NCBI RefSeq assembly: GCF_964019925.1 | Contig: NZ_OZ026470.1 | Location: forward strand, 744,001 to 808,000 | Length of the DNA stretch: 64,000 bases | Origin: Spiroplasma endosymbiont of Cantharis nigra | GTDB lineage: Bacteria; Bacillota_I; Bacilli_A; Mycoplasmatales; Mycoplasmataceae | Direction of reading: 5' to 3' | Shown here: in pieces, positions 1 through 11,002 of the stretch | Position numbering within the stretch: position 1 is the first letter of the stretch | Layout of the letters: every line of letters begins with the position of its first letter | The notes under the pieces: generated by a model | What the model was told of the DNA's origin: nothing | The model's database searches: none | The model's input: the letters and a program-made list of their open reading frames with translations, nothing else | Translations under genes and position numbers: made by a program

Positions 1-1529
1 TAAAACTTCATTAAATTTTGTCCAGGCATATTGAATAAACCGTCAATATAATCTTCAACATAATTTAACTTTAAGCCACCCATTGATGAAAATTCTTCTT
101 CTCTAAGTTTTTTCATAATAGGCTCTACTTTTGATTTAATTTCTTCCGGCTTAAAATTTAAGTTTTCAGTGTATGTATAATAATATCCATATTTAGCATA
201 TAGATCATTTAATACATCTATTAAAGTTTTACCTTTTTGTTTATAATATCATGCTGCTTCAACTAACATTGTTGTTGCTTGAATTCCATCTTTATCTCTT
301 GTTGATGAATCAAGAACATATCCATAACTTTCTTCGTATGCAAATACAAAATTTAGATCTCTTTCAGGCTCTTTTAAAATTTCTGAACCCATTCATTTAA
401 AACCTGTTAGAGTTTTTATAACTTTAACATTATAAGTTTCATTTGCTATTCTATCACCTAAATCACTTGTAACAAAACTTGAGTACATAGCTGGATTTTT
501 AGGAGTTAACTTATGTTTTTTCATTTGACTTAATTTTCATTCAATTAATAATGGACCAGTTTGATTACCATCAATTCTAATTCATTTTCCCTTATGATTA
601 ACAGCACAACCAATTCTATCTGCATCTGGATCTTGAATAATTATAATTGAAGCATCTTTATGTTTTTCTCCATATTCTAAAGGAATTTTTCAAGCAGGTT
701 CAAATTCTGGATTTGGATTACCAACATTTTTAAACGTTGCATCTTCAAATGCATGTTCTTTTACTTCTATTACTTCATAACCAAAACTTCTCAATAATGG
801 TGGAGTAAATTCAGTTCCTGTTCCATTAACAGCTGAATAAATCATTTTAAATTTATCTCTTGATTCATTCTTATAAAATTGTAAATTTTCAATCATTTCT
901 TTATATTTTTTTAATACATTTTGAGGAACAACTTCTAAAAGAGTTTTATCAAACTTATAATTTCAATTTAAAATATCACTTATTTCTTCCATATATTCAG
1001 CAATTATTTTTGTATCTTCATCAATTAATTGACATCCAAATTCATCATAAATTTTATATCCATTATAAACTGCAGGATTATGACTTGCAGTAATTACAAT
1101 TCCTCCAATGGCATTTAATTGCTTGGTTGCAAAAGAAACTACTGGAGTTGGTTTCATAATATTATCTTTAAATAAATATGCTTTAATTCCAAAACTTGTT
1201 AAAATCTCAGCAGCTAATTGAGAAAATTCTTTTGAGAATTTTCTATTATCATGACCAATAACAACACCTCTATTTAAAACATCTCCATATTTTGATAACA
1301 ATAATTTTGCATAACTCATTGTCACTTTTTTAATTGTGTATAAATTAAATCTACCTGGTCCGGCACCAAGAATACCTCTTATACCAGCAGTTCCAAATTC
1401 TAATTGTATATTAAATGCAGCATTTAATTCATCATCACTAGCTTTTAATAATTCCTCTTTTAAATTTTCATCTAAGTGATTAGATTTCAATCACTCCTGA
1501 TAGACTTCATTATTTTTATTAAAATTCAT
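1..1529 (-). CDS. pgcA: phosphoglucomutase/phosphomannomutase, 3' end outside window
   Basis: Alpha-D-phosphohexomutase that interconverts hexose 1- and 6-phosphates in the cytosol. The first ~509 residues are present and the C-terminus lies beyond the left edge; the family is usually about 560 residues. The N-terminal motif GTAGIRG (near residue 47) and the active-site serine loop TASHNPAVYNGYK are visible, followed by the metal-binding/sugar-binding middle region. Three or more in-frame TGA codons encode Trp. The ATG at 1529 is preceded by an AAAGGAGAAAAA ribosome site that lies inside the end of rnhB, so the two genes overlap and are probably coupled. Whether it prefers glucose or mannose phosphate, or phosphopentose, cannot be told from the sequence. 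Confidence 0.9.
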
Positions 1530-2151
1530 GTTTTTTCTCCTTTAGAAATTTTATTGGTTTATAAGAAAATCTATGAATATCCAAAACACCAAACTCTTTA
1601 ACTCTATTTTGGTGATCAATTGTACAATATCCCTTATTTTTTATAAAGTTATATTGTGGATATTTTAAATGATAATTATTCATTATCCTATCTCTATAAA
1701 CTTTTGCTAAAATGCTTGCAGCTCCTATAGTAATGCTCAAGTTATCTCCCTTAATAATTTTTATGGTTTTACACAAATCTAATTCTATATTTTCTCCATC
1801 AATTAAGCAAACTTCTGGCTTAATTTTTAATTTTTTAATAGAATCTACCATTCCTATTTGACTTGTTTTCTTTGGATTAAATTCATCTACAAATTTTGAA
1901 TCATATTCACAAATGCTATAGTCAATACAATTTTTTTTAATTTCATCAAACAATTCTTCTCTTTGCTTTTCATTTAATAATTTAGAATCTTTAATTTTAA
2001 AGTTGTTATACTCAGGTTTTAAAATTACAGTTGCTACAACAATTGGACCTGCCATTGCTCCCCTACCAACCTCATCACTTCCAGAAATTAAATTAACCTT
2101 ATTTTCTTCTCTTATTTTTTGATCAAATAAGTATCTTGAGTTTTCTATCAT
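1519..2151 (-). CDS. rnhB: ribonuclease HII
   Basis: Endonuclease that removes RNA from RNA-DNA hybrids and single ribonucleotides from DNA. About 210 residues, normal length. The motif SGSDEVGRGAMAGP (residues ~23-36) carries the first catalytic Asp-Glu pair; IDG (near 118) and the C-terminal IDHQNRVKEFG and HRFSYKP segments are typical of the RNase HII family. It overlaps rbgA upstream by 4 bp and the sugar mutase downstream by 11 bp, which makes a tight three-gene operon. The rbgA-rnhB order is also found in Bacillus. Confidence 0.95.
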   Translation of the reverse strand: MIENSRYLFDQKIREENKVNLISGSDEVGRGAMAGPIVVATVILKPEYNNFKIKDSKLLNEKQREELFDEIKKNCIDYSICEYDSKFVDEFNPKKTSQIGMVDSIKKLKIKPEVCLIDGENIELDLCKTIKIIKGDNLSITIGAASILAKVYRDRIMNNYHLKYPQYNFIKNKGYCTIDHQNRVKEFGVLDIHRFSYKPIKFLKEKKHEF

Positions 2152-3104
2152 TCCACTGTTAAATCACTTACTACTGTTGAATCTAAATCATTTTCTTTAA
2201 TTGATTGCTTTGATATTTCCTTAATTTCAATTGGTTTTTCAAATGAGATTTTTCCCAAATTATTTTTAATAATGTCATGAATAAATAACTCAATAGCTCT
2301 TTCAACATCAGCTATTTCATCAAGAATTGTAAATTTATTTCTTTTAGCAATTTCTTCAAAGATAGTAAATGTATCATCATAATCTATTGGTCTTAATACA
2401 TGCTTATTAATTTTATAAGTATTTTCAATTAATGATGGATATGAATTATAAATATATCTCATTAATTTAGTTGCCATTCTCTCTTTTGGAATGACATCTA
2501 ATCTAATTGAATTAGTAGCAGCGCAATTACAAGCTACAGTTTCATTTTCAAACTTTGCAGGTAAAATACCAGGAGTATCAATCAATGTAATATTATTTGT
2601 CATTACAATTCTTTGCATACCCCTTGTTACTCCTGGCTTATTACCTATTTTTAAAGTCTTACCTCTTGAAAGCTTTGAAATAACAGTTGATTTTCCAACA
2701 TTTGGAATACCAACAACTAAAACATTAAGTTGTGGATTTTCTATTCCCCGTTTTTTTTGTTTTAATTGTGATTCTTTTGTCATTTCATTTATAAGCTTTA
2801 AAACATCACTATAAATATCAGCTTGTTTATCTTTTACAATGTATGTTATATTTCCAATGGATTTAAAATATTCAGTCCATTGATTAGTTATCTCTTTATC
2901 TGATAAGTCAAATTTAGTTAAAATTATTAACCTTGGTCTAGTGTTTAGAACTTTTCTTAATAATGGATTTTGTGTTGAAAAAGGTGCTCTTGCATCAACA
3001 ATTTCCATAACAAGATCTACTATAGAAATCTTTTGTTCAATTTCTTTAATACTTTTATTCATATGACCTGGGAATCAATTAAAACTTGATTTTTCATCAT
3101 TCAT
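2148..3104 (-). CDS. rbgA: ribosome biogenesis GTPase RbgA (YlqF)
   Basis: Circularly permuted GTPase required for late assembly of the 50S subunit. 318 residues. The start at 3104 is set by an AGGAGGT site 6 bases upstream and by the family's N-terminal WFPGHM motif, whose Trp is encoded by TGA. Motif order is permuted: LTKFDL (G4) comes first, then GIPNVGKST (G1, near residue 130), GVTR (G2) and DTPG (G3). The C-terminal ANTAR-like RNA-binding region is present. First gene of an operon with rnhB and the sugar mutase. Confidence 0.95.
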
Positions 3105-3172
3105 AGGATTACCTCCTCAGTGATAGTATCATTTTATAGTTTAATTATTAAAAAATCTAATTTATTTTTTAA

Positions 3173-3637
3173 TTATTTATGATACTTTTGGTTCTTATTT
3201 ATTTTAAACCCTCTATAAATTTGTTCCAATAAAATTATTCTTACCAAATTATAAGGTAAAGTGATTAAGCCAAAACTAATTTTATTATTATGAATTTCTC
3301 TAAACTCTTGACTAAATCCATCACTTGGACCAATTATAAAACATATTTTCCCATTTTTATAATTTTGATTTTCTTCTATAGTTTCAGCAATTAATTCAGA
3401 ACTATATTGCTTAGAGTTAATATCTAATAAAAATATTTCGTAATCTTTACTTTCTTGTAATTTTAAACTAATATTTTGCTCATTTTTTACCATATTAGAT
3501 TTTATATCACCATGATCAAATTCATTAATTTCAATCATCTCTAAAATACAATGCTTTTTCAACTTATCAATGTATGCTTCATATACTTCTCTATATTCCT
3601 TATTAACTTTATTAAAACAAATTATTTTTATTTTCAT
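3173..3637 (-). CDS. rlmH: 23S rRNA (pseudouridine1915-N3)-methyltransferase RlmH
   Basis: SPOUT-class methyltransferase acting on pseudouridine 1915 in helix 69 of 23S rRNA, as a homodimer on whole ribosomes. 154 residues, the usual family length. The SAM-binding trefoil knot is seen as FIIGPSDGFS (near residue 100), and the diagnostic C-terminal tail IYRGFKINKNQKYHK matches the family's YRAxxIxxxxxYHK ending. It stands alone between rbgA and a divergent unknown gene. Confidence 0.93.
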   Translation of the reverse strand: MKIKIICFNKVNKEYREVYEAYIDKLKKHCILEMIEINEFDHGDIKSNMVKNEQNISLKLQESKDYEIFLLDINSKQYSSELIAETIEENQNYKNGKICFIIGPSDGFSQEFREIHNNKISFGLITLPYNLVRIILLEQIYRGFKINKNQKYHK

Positions 3638-3727
3638 ATTTACTCCTAAAACTCCTATAATTATACACTTACATATTTATTCAAAAAGAAATATGATAAA
3701 ATATAATTATATTTTGGAGGATATTTT

Positions 3728-4627
3728 ATGGCTGAAAAAAATAAATTTTATTCAATTTTAGACTACAGACCACAATTTGAAAATATAGTTGATGCACTTG
3801 TGCCTGATATTCAATTTTCTTATTCTGCTATTATGAATAATTCAACTATTCAAACATATTTTAATATGATTTCACTTGAATATTATGGATATGAATACTA
3901 TCAATTATTGAGATTAAATAAATTAGAATTTAAAGTTAGTGAAAGAGCATTAAACTTAACTATTTTAGAAATGGTTTATAATATAATTACACAAATCATT
4001 GCAAGAAAATGAAGATATTCTGAGTATATTGCATATGATATGTATATATTACCTTTACGTATTAAAAAATATATTAAGGCAATGAATTATGAATTTATAG
4101 AGTATGAAACTGCAAGTAAAAAACCAATTTTAAAATTAGTTGGACAACCTTCAAGAATTGTTGTTGAAGAATTGGTGGATGAATTTCATGATGATAGATT
4201 AAACTATGTTATAGAGCAATTTAGATCTACTGGTGAAGATGAAGTTGAAATGAAATTAATATTATTTAAAAGCATTTCTCTTTTCGCTCATGAGGGTGAA
4301 GCATTAATTTATCAAAAATTTGGAAAATATTTTGCAGAAAATTATTTTAAAGATGTTAAAAGTTTAGAATCTTATAAAGCAGATAATTTATCTGCAAAAG
4401 AAAAAAAACATGTGTCTAAAATTATTAATGATATTTTTAATATAACTTTACTTTCAGTCTTATTAATGTCAGACGCAATGAAAACTGGTGTATGAAAGAA
4501 AATGAAAGATATTGAAAAAAGAAGATTAGAATTAGAAAGTACTCAAAAAACAATTGAAGAAGCTAATAAAAAATTACAAGCTATTTCTCAAAGAGAAAAA
4601 GAGATAAAGAAAATTGAAATTAAATAA
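3728..4627 (+). CDS. unknown protein with charged C-terminal coiled coil
   Basis: 299 residues, read through two in-frame TGA (Trp) codons. I do not recognise the family. The first ~100 residues are rich in aromatic residues (Tyr, Phe) and look like a soluble helical domain rather than membrane segments. The last ~45 residues (WKKMKDIEKRRLELE onward) are highly charged and predicted by eye to form a coiled coil. The start is supported by TTTTGGAGGATATTTTATG. It is a single-gene unit with its own terminator at 4627-4684. No signal peptide; probably cytosolic. Confidence 0.8.
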
Positions 4628-4684
4628 AACTCTCTAAGGTATTTTAATAAAATGAAACTTATTAAAATATATAGGGAGTTTTAT
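4627..4684 (+). terminator. rho-independent terminator after the unknown gene
   Basis: Imperfect hairpin: AAAACTCTCT...TTTTAATAA pairs with TTATTAAAA...AGGGAGTTTT, followed by a T-rich stretch. It starts at the stop codon of the gene ending at 4627. Confidence 0.75.
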
Positions 4685-4752
4685 TATTTTAAAATAGTAA
4701 AAATCTAATTATCAAAAAAATCTAATGATTTTACCAATAAAACCAATAAATA

Positions 4753-4784
4753 AAAACCAATAGATTATTATCTATTGGTTTTTT
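4753..4784 (-). terminator. terminator of ffh, near-perfect hairpin
   Basis: AAAACCAATAGA and TCTATTGGTTTT form a 12-bp stem with A/T runs on both sides, so it could act in both directions between the converging genes. Confidence 0.8.
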
Positions 4785-4788
4785 AATT

Positions 4789-6132
4789 TTAAAATTTCAT
4801 TCCACCAAGATTTGGCATTTTTCCAGATTTAAGTGATTTAGTTAATTCAATAACTTGCTTTTTACCTTTATCAAATTGATTTAAAAGCTCATTAAATTCT
4901 TTTTCTGTTCTACCTGAACCTTTTAAAATTCTTTGCTTTCTAGTTATTGCTTTTAGAAGTCTTGGTTCTCTTCGTTCTTTTAATGTCATAGAAGTCATTA
5001 AAATATTTGCAACTCAAAGTTTTTGTTGAGCCTGATTAATTTGTGTTTCACTAACTTTACCATTTAATCCTGGAACCATTTTCATAATTCCTCCAAGATT
5101 TCCCATTTTTGCAACTTGTTCCATTTGATTTCTTAAATCTTCTAAATCAAATTGACCTGCAAACATTCTTTTCATTGTTTTTTCCATTGTTCTTTGGTCA
5201 ACAACATCAGCTGCTTTTTCAAATAATGTTTCAACATCACCCATTCCAAGAATTCTATCAGCCATTCTTTTTGGGTAAAATTCAGCAAGAGCTCCAATTC
5301 CCTCACCTTCTCCAATAAATTTAATTGGCAGTTTTGTAATATCAGTTATTGAGAATGTTGCTCCCCCTCGAGCATCTCCATCAAGTTTTGTAACAATAAC
5401 TCCTGTTAATTTTAATAAGTTATTAAATTCTTGTGACACGTTTATAATATCTTGTCCAGTCATTCCATCAACAGTAAGAATTATTTCCTGAGGAGAAACA
5501 ACTTTTCTAATTTCATTAAGTTCATCCATTAATTGTTTATCAATTTGCAAACGACCTGCAGTATCTAAAATTATTACTTCATAACCATTTTTTTGAGCAT
5601 AATCAACTGCTTGCTGTGCAGTTTTAACAGGACTTTGTTTGCCTTGTTCAAAAACATCTAGATTATTTTTTTGACCTAATTCAACTAATTGATCAATAGC
5701 TCCTGGTCTATAAATATCTAAACCAACCATTAGTGTTTTCTTTTTATTTTTTTTGGTAATTAAATGGGAAAGTTTACCAACTGTTGTTGTTTTACCAGCA
5801 CCTTGTAAACCAACCATCATAATAATTGATGGCTTTTTATCTATTTCTAATGGTTTATTTGTTTTCCCTAAAATTTCAACTAGTTCTGCGTGAACTATTT
5901 TAACCATTTGTTGATCTGCTCTAACACCTTGTTCAATGAAAACACCTTGAGCTTTTTCTTCAATGTTTGCTATAAACTTTTTAACTACATCAATATTAAC
6001 GTCTGCTTCTAAAAGAGCTAATCTAATTTCCCTTAATACATCTTTTACATTATCACTATTTAAAGTAGTTTTTTTTAAATTCTTTTCAATAGACTTTTTC
6101 ATTCTATTGGCTAAAAAATCTCCAAATCCCAT
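4789..6132 (-). CDS. ffh: signal recognition particle GTPase Ffh
   Basis: Protein subunit of SRP, which targets membrane and secreted proteins to FtsY and SecYEG. 447 residues. The N-terminal helical N domain is followed by the G domain with GLQGAGKTTT (P-loop, near residue 107), DTAGRLQ and TKLDGDARGGA. The methionine-rich M domain follows, with a single TGA-encoded Trp at LWVANILMTSM near residue 373. The C-terminus after KMPNLGGMKF is short, as usual in Mollicutes. Monocistronic, with its own terminator. Confidence 0.97.
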
Positions 6133-6280
6133 AGTTTCACTCCAATCTCAATTAATTATAACAAAAAACCCCATTTTTGAAATGCCAAAAAATAATTATA
6201 ATTATCTAAAAAGTAAAGGTTAATAATAAATAAAATTATAGTTTTTTTAAATCTATAATTAAAAGTTTAATGAAGATAAA

Positions 6281-6307
6281 TTAAAAACGCTAGTTGAAAC
6301 TAGCGTT
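6281..6307 (-). terminator. rho-independent terminator of rny
   Basis: AACGCTAGT and ACTAGCGTT form a 9-bp GC-containing stem with a 4-base loop. On the minus strand it is followed by a run of T. Confidence 0.85.
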
Positions 6308-6350
6308 ATAAATCTTAAGACAGGAATTTATTTTCCTTAGTTAACATTTC

Positions 6351-7886
6351 CTATAATCTTATTACTTCTCGTTTTTCACGGATTATAGTTATATAAATGT
6401 CTCCTGGAGTCTTATTTATTTTTTGAATGCTTTCTTTTAAATTTAAAGATATTTTTTTCATACTATAATCATCTACAACAGATGGATTTACCATAACTCT
6501 TATTTCTCTTCCTGCTTTAAGAACATAAACTTTAAGAACACCTTCTTGTTGTAAACAAATATCTTCAAGTTCTTGCATTCTTATAAAATATTGATCTGCA
6601 TCATTATTTCTAGCTCCTGGCCTTGCAGCACTCATAGTATCTGCTATAGCTACAATTTCTGCATAGTATGTTTCTTTTTCAACATCATTATGATGTGATT
6701 CAACTGCATTAATTATTTCAGACTCTAGATTATATTTTTTTAGAATATCTACTCCTAATTTTACATGACTTCCTTCTTGCTCGAAGTCCACAGCTTTTCC
6801 AATATCATGTAAAAGACCGGATTTAAGTCCTATTTTTTCATCAAGACCCATCTCTAAAGCAATTTTTCTAGATATCTTTGCAACTTCAATTGAATGCTGC
6901 AAAGCATTCTGACCATAACTATGTCTAAATTTTAATTTACCTAGCATTTTAACTATTTCTTCAGGTAAATCATCAATATTTAAATTTAACATGACTTCAT
7001 TTCCAATCTCCAAACAATGTTTATCCAATTTTTCTTCTTGAATTATTAATTGCTCTTCAATTGTAGCCGGATGAATTCTTGCTGTTTTTATAAGTTCGCT
7101 TAAAGTCAAATATGCAATTTCTCTTCTTATTGGATTAAAAGAAGATATTGTCACCCTATTTGGAGTATCATCAATAATTAAATCAACACCCCCATAAGAT
7201 TGAAATGTTTTTATATTTCTTCCTTCTTTACCAATAATTTTACCTTTTCAAGAATCATTTTCAATTTCAAAAAAAGTTGTATTTTTTTCAGAAGTGATTT
7301 CAATATGACAACTTTGCATTGCATCTATTAAAATATCAGAAGCTTTTTTTTCAGCTCTAACTTTTAATTTATTTTCATAATCTTTAATTTTATTTGAAAG
7401 TTCATTTAAATATTTATTTTCTACAATATTAAATAATTCTGTTTTTATTTGATCTTCAGTTAAATTCGAAATATTTTCAAGAGCTAACTGAAATTTCTTT
7501 TTTTGAATGGCTAATTCATTTTTTATTTTATTTGCATTAATTTTGTCCTGAATTAGTTCTTCTTCCTTCTTATTCAAAATTTCTATTTCTTCAAAGAATT
7601 TTTCTTTTTTTTGTTTCAAATTTTTAGTTTCAATTAAAATTTCTTCTCGGATATATTCAGCATCATTTTCAGCATTAAGTTTTATTAAAGCTGCATCTGC
7701 TTTTGCTTCCGCAAGAATTTTCATTTTAACTTCTTTTGACTCGTCTAATGTTTTTTTTAAAATGTATTTGCGCTGACGAGACTTAATTAAATATACTATA
7801 ACTGTACCTAATACAATTAAAAGCACTATTAAAAAAGATATTATCGCAATATACACATGTACTAAATCATCGTTCATAACTAGCAT
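6351..7886 (-). CDS. rny: ribonuclease Y
   Basis: Membrane-anchored endoribonuclease that starts bulk mRNA turnover in Firmicutes. 511 residues. One N-terminal transmembrane helix (residues ~10-33), a long coiled coil to about residue 190, a KH RNA-binding domain with GKIIGKEGRNIK near residue 215, and an HD domain with HS...LLHDIGKAVD (near residue 330-350) holding the metal-binding His-Asp pair. The only TGA-Trp sits just before the KH motif. GGAG lies 5 bases upstream of the chosen ATG. A small GTTGC/GCAAC hairpin lies in the leader at 7914-7927. Confidence 0.95.
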
Positions 7887-8034
7887 TGTTCTCCAATCCT
7901 AGAAAAGCGTGGTGTTGCCTTATGCAACGTTATTATTTTACATTAATTAATAACAATAGTATAAATAGCAAAGAAGATTTTATAAATAAAAAAAATAAAC
8001 AAAAATAATAATATTTTTTATTTATTTGAAAATA

Positions 8035-8475
8035 TTATCCAACATGTAGTTCAACTTCAAAAGTAAAACTCTGAGCTGATCAATTAAAAGAAGAATTCTC
8101 ATTAATTGATTGGGCTTTTTTATATGTAATAATATAGTGAATATGTTCGTGCGAATGCTCTGCTTTAGAAATTATATTTTCATTAAAACTAAATGAGGCA
8201 CTTTCACTCTCTTCTTTTACTGCACTAAAAAATAAAATTTCAAAGTTTTTTGTAGGTAAAATTGATTCATCCATAATTACATTTTCAACTTTTTTTGCAG
8301 CTTCTTCAATTGCATTAATTGCCTCCTCTTCTGTTTCAACAGCTACTTTATTTAAAACTTTTTGCAAATTTTTTACTGTATTTTCAATAGAGTTTACATT
8401 GTTACAAGCAATAACACTTGTGCTAGCTGTACCAATAAGTCCAAATGAACCCAATAAAGTCAAGATTTTTTTCAT
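8035..8475 (-). CDS. small putative lipoprotein
   Basis: 146 residues. A Spiroplasma-type lipoprotein signal peptide (MKKILTLLGSFGLIGTASTS) ends in VIAC, predicting lipid attachment at Cys24 and display on the outer face of the membrane. The mature part is mostly charged helix followed by a short His-rich stretch (HSHEHIHY) that is followed by a TGA-encoded Trp and ends FEVELHVG. I do not recognise a domain. It is a single-gene unit between rny and recA. Confidence 0.8.
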
Positions 8476-8606
8476 ATATTTTTTCCTCTAATTTCTATTT
8501 CTAATATCTTTATTAGATATAAAAATTATAAATTAGATTTATTATTTTTATTTATAATTTTTATAAATAAAAATAATTTAAATTTAATAAAAAATTTTAA
8601 AATAAA

Positions 8607-8627
8607 AAAACTGCATTAAATACAGTT
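8607..8627 (-). terminator. weak terminator of recA
   Basis: AACTG and CAGTT form a 5-bp stem, and on the minus strand seven T follow immediately. The short stem makes this only a moderate candidate. Confidence 0.5.
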
Positions 8628-8633
8628 ATAAAT

Positions 8634-9674
8634 TTATTCAATACTTTCTTTAAGTTTAGCTTGAATCTCAAAGTATTTTTCTGGATTATTATTAAATCAT
8701 TCCCTCACTGATTCTTTTCCTTGACCAATTTTTTCTTCACCATATGAATATCAAACTCCAGCTTTATTTAAAATATTATATATTGTAGCCATTTCAATAA
8801 TTTCAAGATCTTTTTCTACACCTTTATTATATGCAATAGTAATTTGACAAGTTTTAAAAGGCGGTGCAACTTTATTTTTTACAACTTTAATTTTAACTTT
8901 ATTTGCAGTTGCCTCACCATTTGTAGATATTGTTTCTCCTTTTCTTACTTCTAATCTTATAGATGAATAAAATCTTAAAGCTCTTCCACCAGGAGTTATT
9001 TCAGGACTTCCAAATATGACACCAACTTTTTCTCTCAATTGATTAATAAAAATTACTGTAGTATTAGTTTTCGAAACTATACCATTAATTTTCCTTAAAG
9101 CTTTTGACATCAATCTTGCTTGTAACCCAATTTGTTGATCTGACATTTCACCATCCAATTCTGCTTTAGGAACTAAAGCAGCAACAGAGTCAACTACAAC
9201 TATATCAATAGTATTCGATTTAATTAACATTTCTAAAATATCTAAAGCCTGTTCACCTGAATCAGGTTGAGCCACAACTAAATTTTTAATATCTATACCA
9301 ATATTTTGAGCATACTTTGGGTCTAATGCATGCTCTGCATCAATAAAAGCTGCCCTACCATTATTTTTTTGTGCTTCACAAATTGCATGTAAAGAAAGTG
9401 TAGTTTTACCACTTGATTCTGGTCCATAAATTTCTATAATTCTACCCTTAGGATATCCTCCTACGCCAATAGCTCTGTCAAGTAAAAAACTACCTGTTGG
9501 AATAACTTCAATTGCTGAATTAGCAGCATCTCCTAATTTCATAATTGATCCTTTTCCAAAAGTTTTTTCAATATCTTTTAATACACTTTTAAAAGCAGGA
9601 TCATCATAAATATTATTATCACTCATATTTAAAAGCACCTCATTTGTATTTTTCTCTAATATTTTTTCTATCAT
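8634..9674 (-). CDS. recA: recombinase RecA
   Basis: ATP-dependent strand-exchange protein for homologous recombination. 346 residues with the full core: Walker [13 protein letters not shown]-binding loop region [16 protein letters not shown], and [13 protein letters not shown]. Two TGA-Trp codons lie in the last 40 residues, so a standard-code reading would wrongly truncate it. The ATG at 9674 has a strong GGAGG 8 bases upstream. An internal ATG at 9626 (MSDNN) also has GAGGTG upstream and gives a 330-residue form. Intact recA is notable because some spiroplasmas (S. citri) carry a truncated copy. Follows the CinA-like gene. Confidence 0.96.
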
Positions 9675-9719
9675 ATATTTTCCTCCTCAATTATCATTAT
9701 CGACAATAAGGAATTAAAA

Positions 9720-10172
9720 TTAAATTTCTAAAATTTTTTCAATAATAAATTCACTTGCTCTAAGTTTATACTCTTCTCTTGTAATACTTTCTTTAATAAA
9801 AAATTTATAAATAAAATTTTTATCTTTAAATCTAAAACCAATAAAGCTTAAACCAGATTTGTTATCTTCATATTTTGGTGGAGCATAACCTGTAAAGCCA
9901 ATAACAATATCTGAATTAATTTTTTCACAAGTTTTTTCTAACATTAAAGCTAGAACTTCTTTTGAAACAACACTATATTTTTTAATTACTTCTATATCTA
10001 TTCCTAAAATTTTTGTTTTAAAATCATCAGAATAACAAATAAATGAGCCTTTGAAATATTCACTAGCTCCAGAGATATTTGTTATTTGATTTGCAAAATA
10101 CCCTCCTGTAAATGATTCACAAGTAGATAATGTTAAATTATTTAATTTTAAATATTCAAATAATTTTTTCAT
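9720..10172 (-). CDS. cinA: CinA C-terminal-type protein (nicotinamide-nucleotide amidase)
   Basis: 150 residues matching only the C-terminal (PncC-like) domain of CinA, which deamidates nicotinamide mononucleotide in the pyridine nucleotide salvage cycle. The STCESFTGGYFANQIT motif near residue 16 and GFTGYAPP near 88 are family features. The start at 10172 is preferred because AAGGA lies 7 bases upstream. cinA next to recA is a conserved Firmicute arrangement. The N-terminal MoCF-like domain of full-length CinA is absent. Enzyme activity is inferred from the family. Confidence 0.85.
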   Translation of the reverse strand: MKKLFEYLKLNNLTLSTCESFTGGYFANQITNISGASEYFKGSFICYSDDFKTKILGIDIEVIKKYSVVSKEVLALMLEKTCEKINSDIVIGFTGYAPPKYEDNKSGLSFIGFRFKDKNFIYKFFIKESITREEYKLRASEFIIEKILEI

Positions 10173-10195
10173 ATACAAATCCTTAAAAAATATAG

Positions 10196-10568
10196 TGAGA
10201 TTAAATTATCATAACCCACGTTTTGTAACACTTACGTGCATCAACTATCTATCTATCGCTTATGCATGCGATCCCAAAGGCTTGTTGAATTCCTCGCCCT
10301 TAAGCTCCTCTACCAAAATTTGAGTTTCTTGCTTGTGGAGTTTACCCGTTCCATTTCACTATTTCTAGCTAATCGTCTCTGTGGCACTTTAAAAAGCTTA
10401 TCATAGGCATAAATGCCCTTAGACTATACTTAAGTCGTTACCAATAAATTGGTACCTAAAGTTATTTTTTTCTCTAGCACAAACACTACATTCATCTCAG
10501 AATGTGCAAGCGTGGAGTTTCCTCTATATTATTTTTCAAATATAGCAGTTGATTCAAAGTTAATCTCA
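10196..10568 (-). ncRNA. rnpB: RNase P RNA (class B)
   Basis: Catalytic RNA of RNase P, which matures tRNA 5' ends. The minus strand contains the conserved AGAGGAAACTCC near the 5' end, an ACAGAGACGA core element, GAAATGGAACGGGTAAACTCC, and GAGGAATTCAACAAGCC. The ends are set by an outer stem: TGAGATTAA (10560-10568 on the minus strand) pairs with TTAATCTCA (10196-10204). Length about 373 nt. It lies directly after gpsB, as ypsB-rnpB do in Bacillus subtilis. Confidence 0.93.
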
Positions 10569-10587
10569 TTGTTTATTTTATACTAAA

Positions 10588-10917
10588 TTACTTATTATAT
10601 CTCTCTTTTTCTAAATTAGAAATTCTCTTAATAAGATCTGAACTATTTAATCCTGCTCTTGCTAATGCTTCCATTTGACTTTCACTTAATTTTAAAGTTG
10701 CCAATGTTTCTGTTAATTCATTTGATAATCTATTAATATTTTCTTTTAAAGTTCCTATTTCCTTTTCTTTTTTAATATTTTTTTCTTCGAAAAATTTATA
10801 ATCTTCTGCTATCATATCTAAAAAAGCATCAACTTCTTCTACTTTATAACCTTTATATTCAACTTCAAAATCTTTATCAATAATTTCTTGTTTAGTTAAT
10901 TTTATAAAATCTGCCAT
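10588..10917 (-). CDS. gpsB: DivIVA/GpsB-family coiled-coil protein
   Basis: 109 residues. The N-terminal segment EIIDKDFEVEYKGYKVEEVDAF is the membrane-associated DivIVA/GpsB domain; the rest is coiled coil (roughly residues 35-85). In walled Firmicutes GpsB links cell-wall synthases to the division site. Here there is no sign of wall synthesis, so a partner other than penicillin-binding proteins must be assumed. The start has GGGGGCATAAAAAA upstream. Position beside rnpB and recU follows the Bacillus order. DivIVA rather than GpsB remains possible, but the short length favours GpsB. Confidence 0.82.
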   Translation of the reverse strand: MADFIKLTKQEIIDKDFEVEYKGYKVEEVDAFLDMIAEDYKFFEEKNIKKEKEIGTLKENINRLSNELTETLATLKLSESQMEALARAGLNSSDLIKRISNLEKERYNK

Positions 10918-11002
10918 TTTTTTATGCCCCCATTTAGTCTAATTGTATCTCATTTTATAATTTTTTGTAGAGATATATCGACTAATATATTTGGGTGAAA
11001 TT

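Noticed and set aside
2491..2814. Long plus-strand frame inside rbgA
   Set aside because: Antisense shadow of a well-supported GTPase gene, with no start signal.
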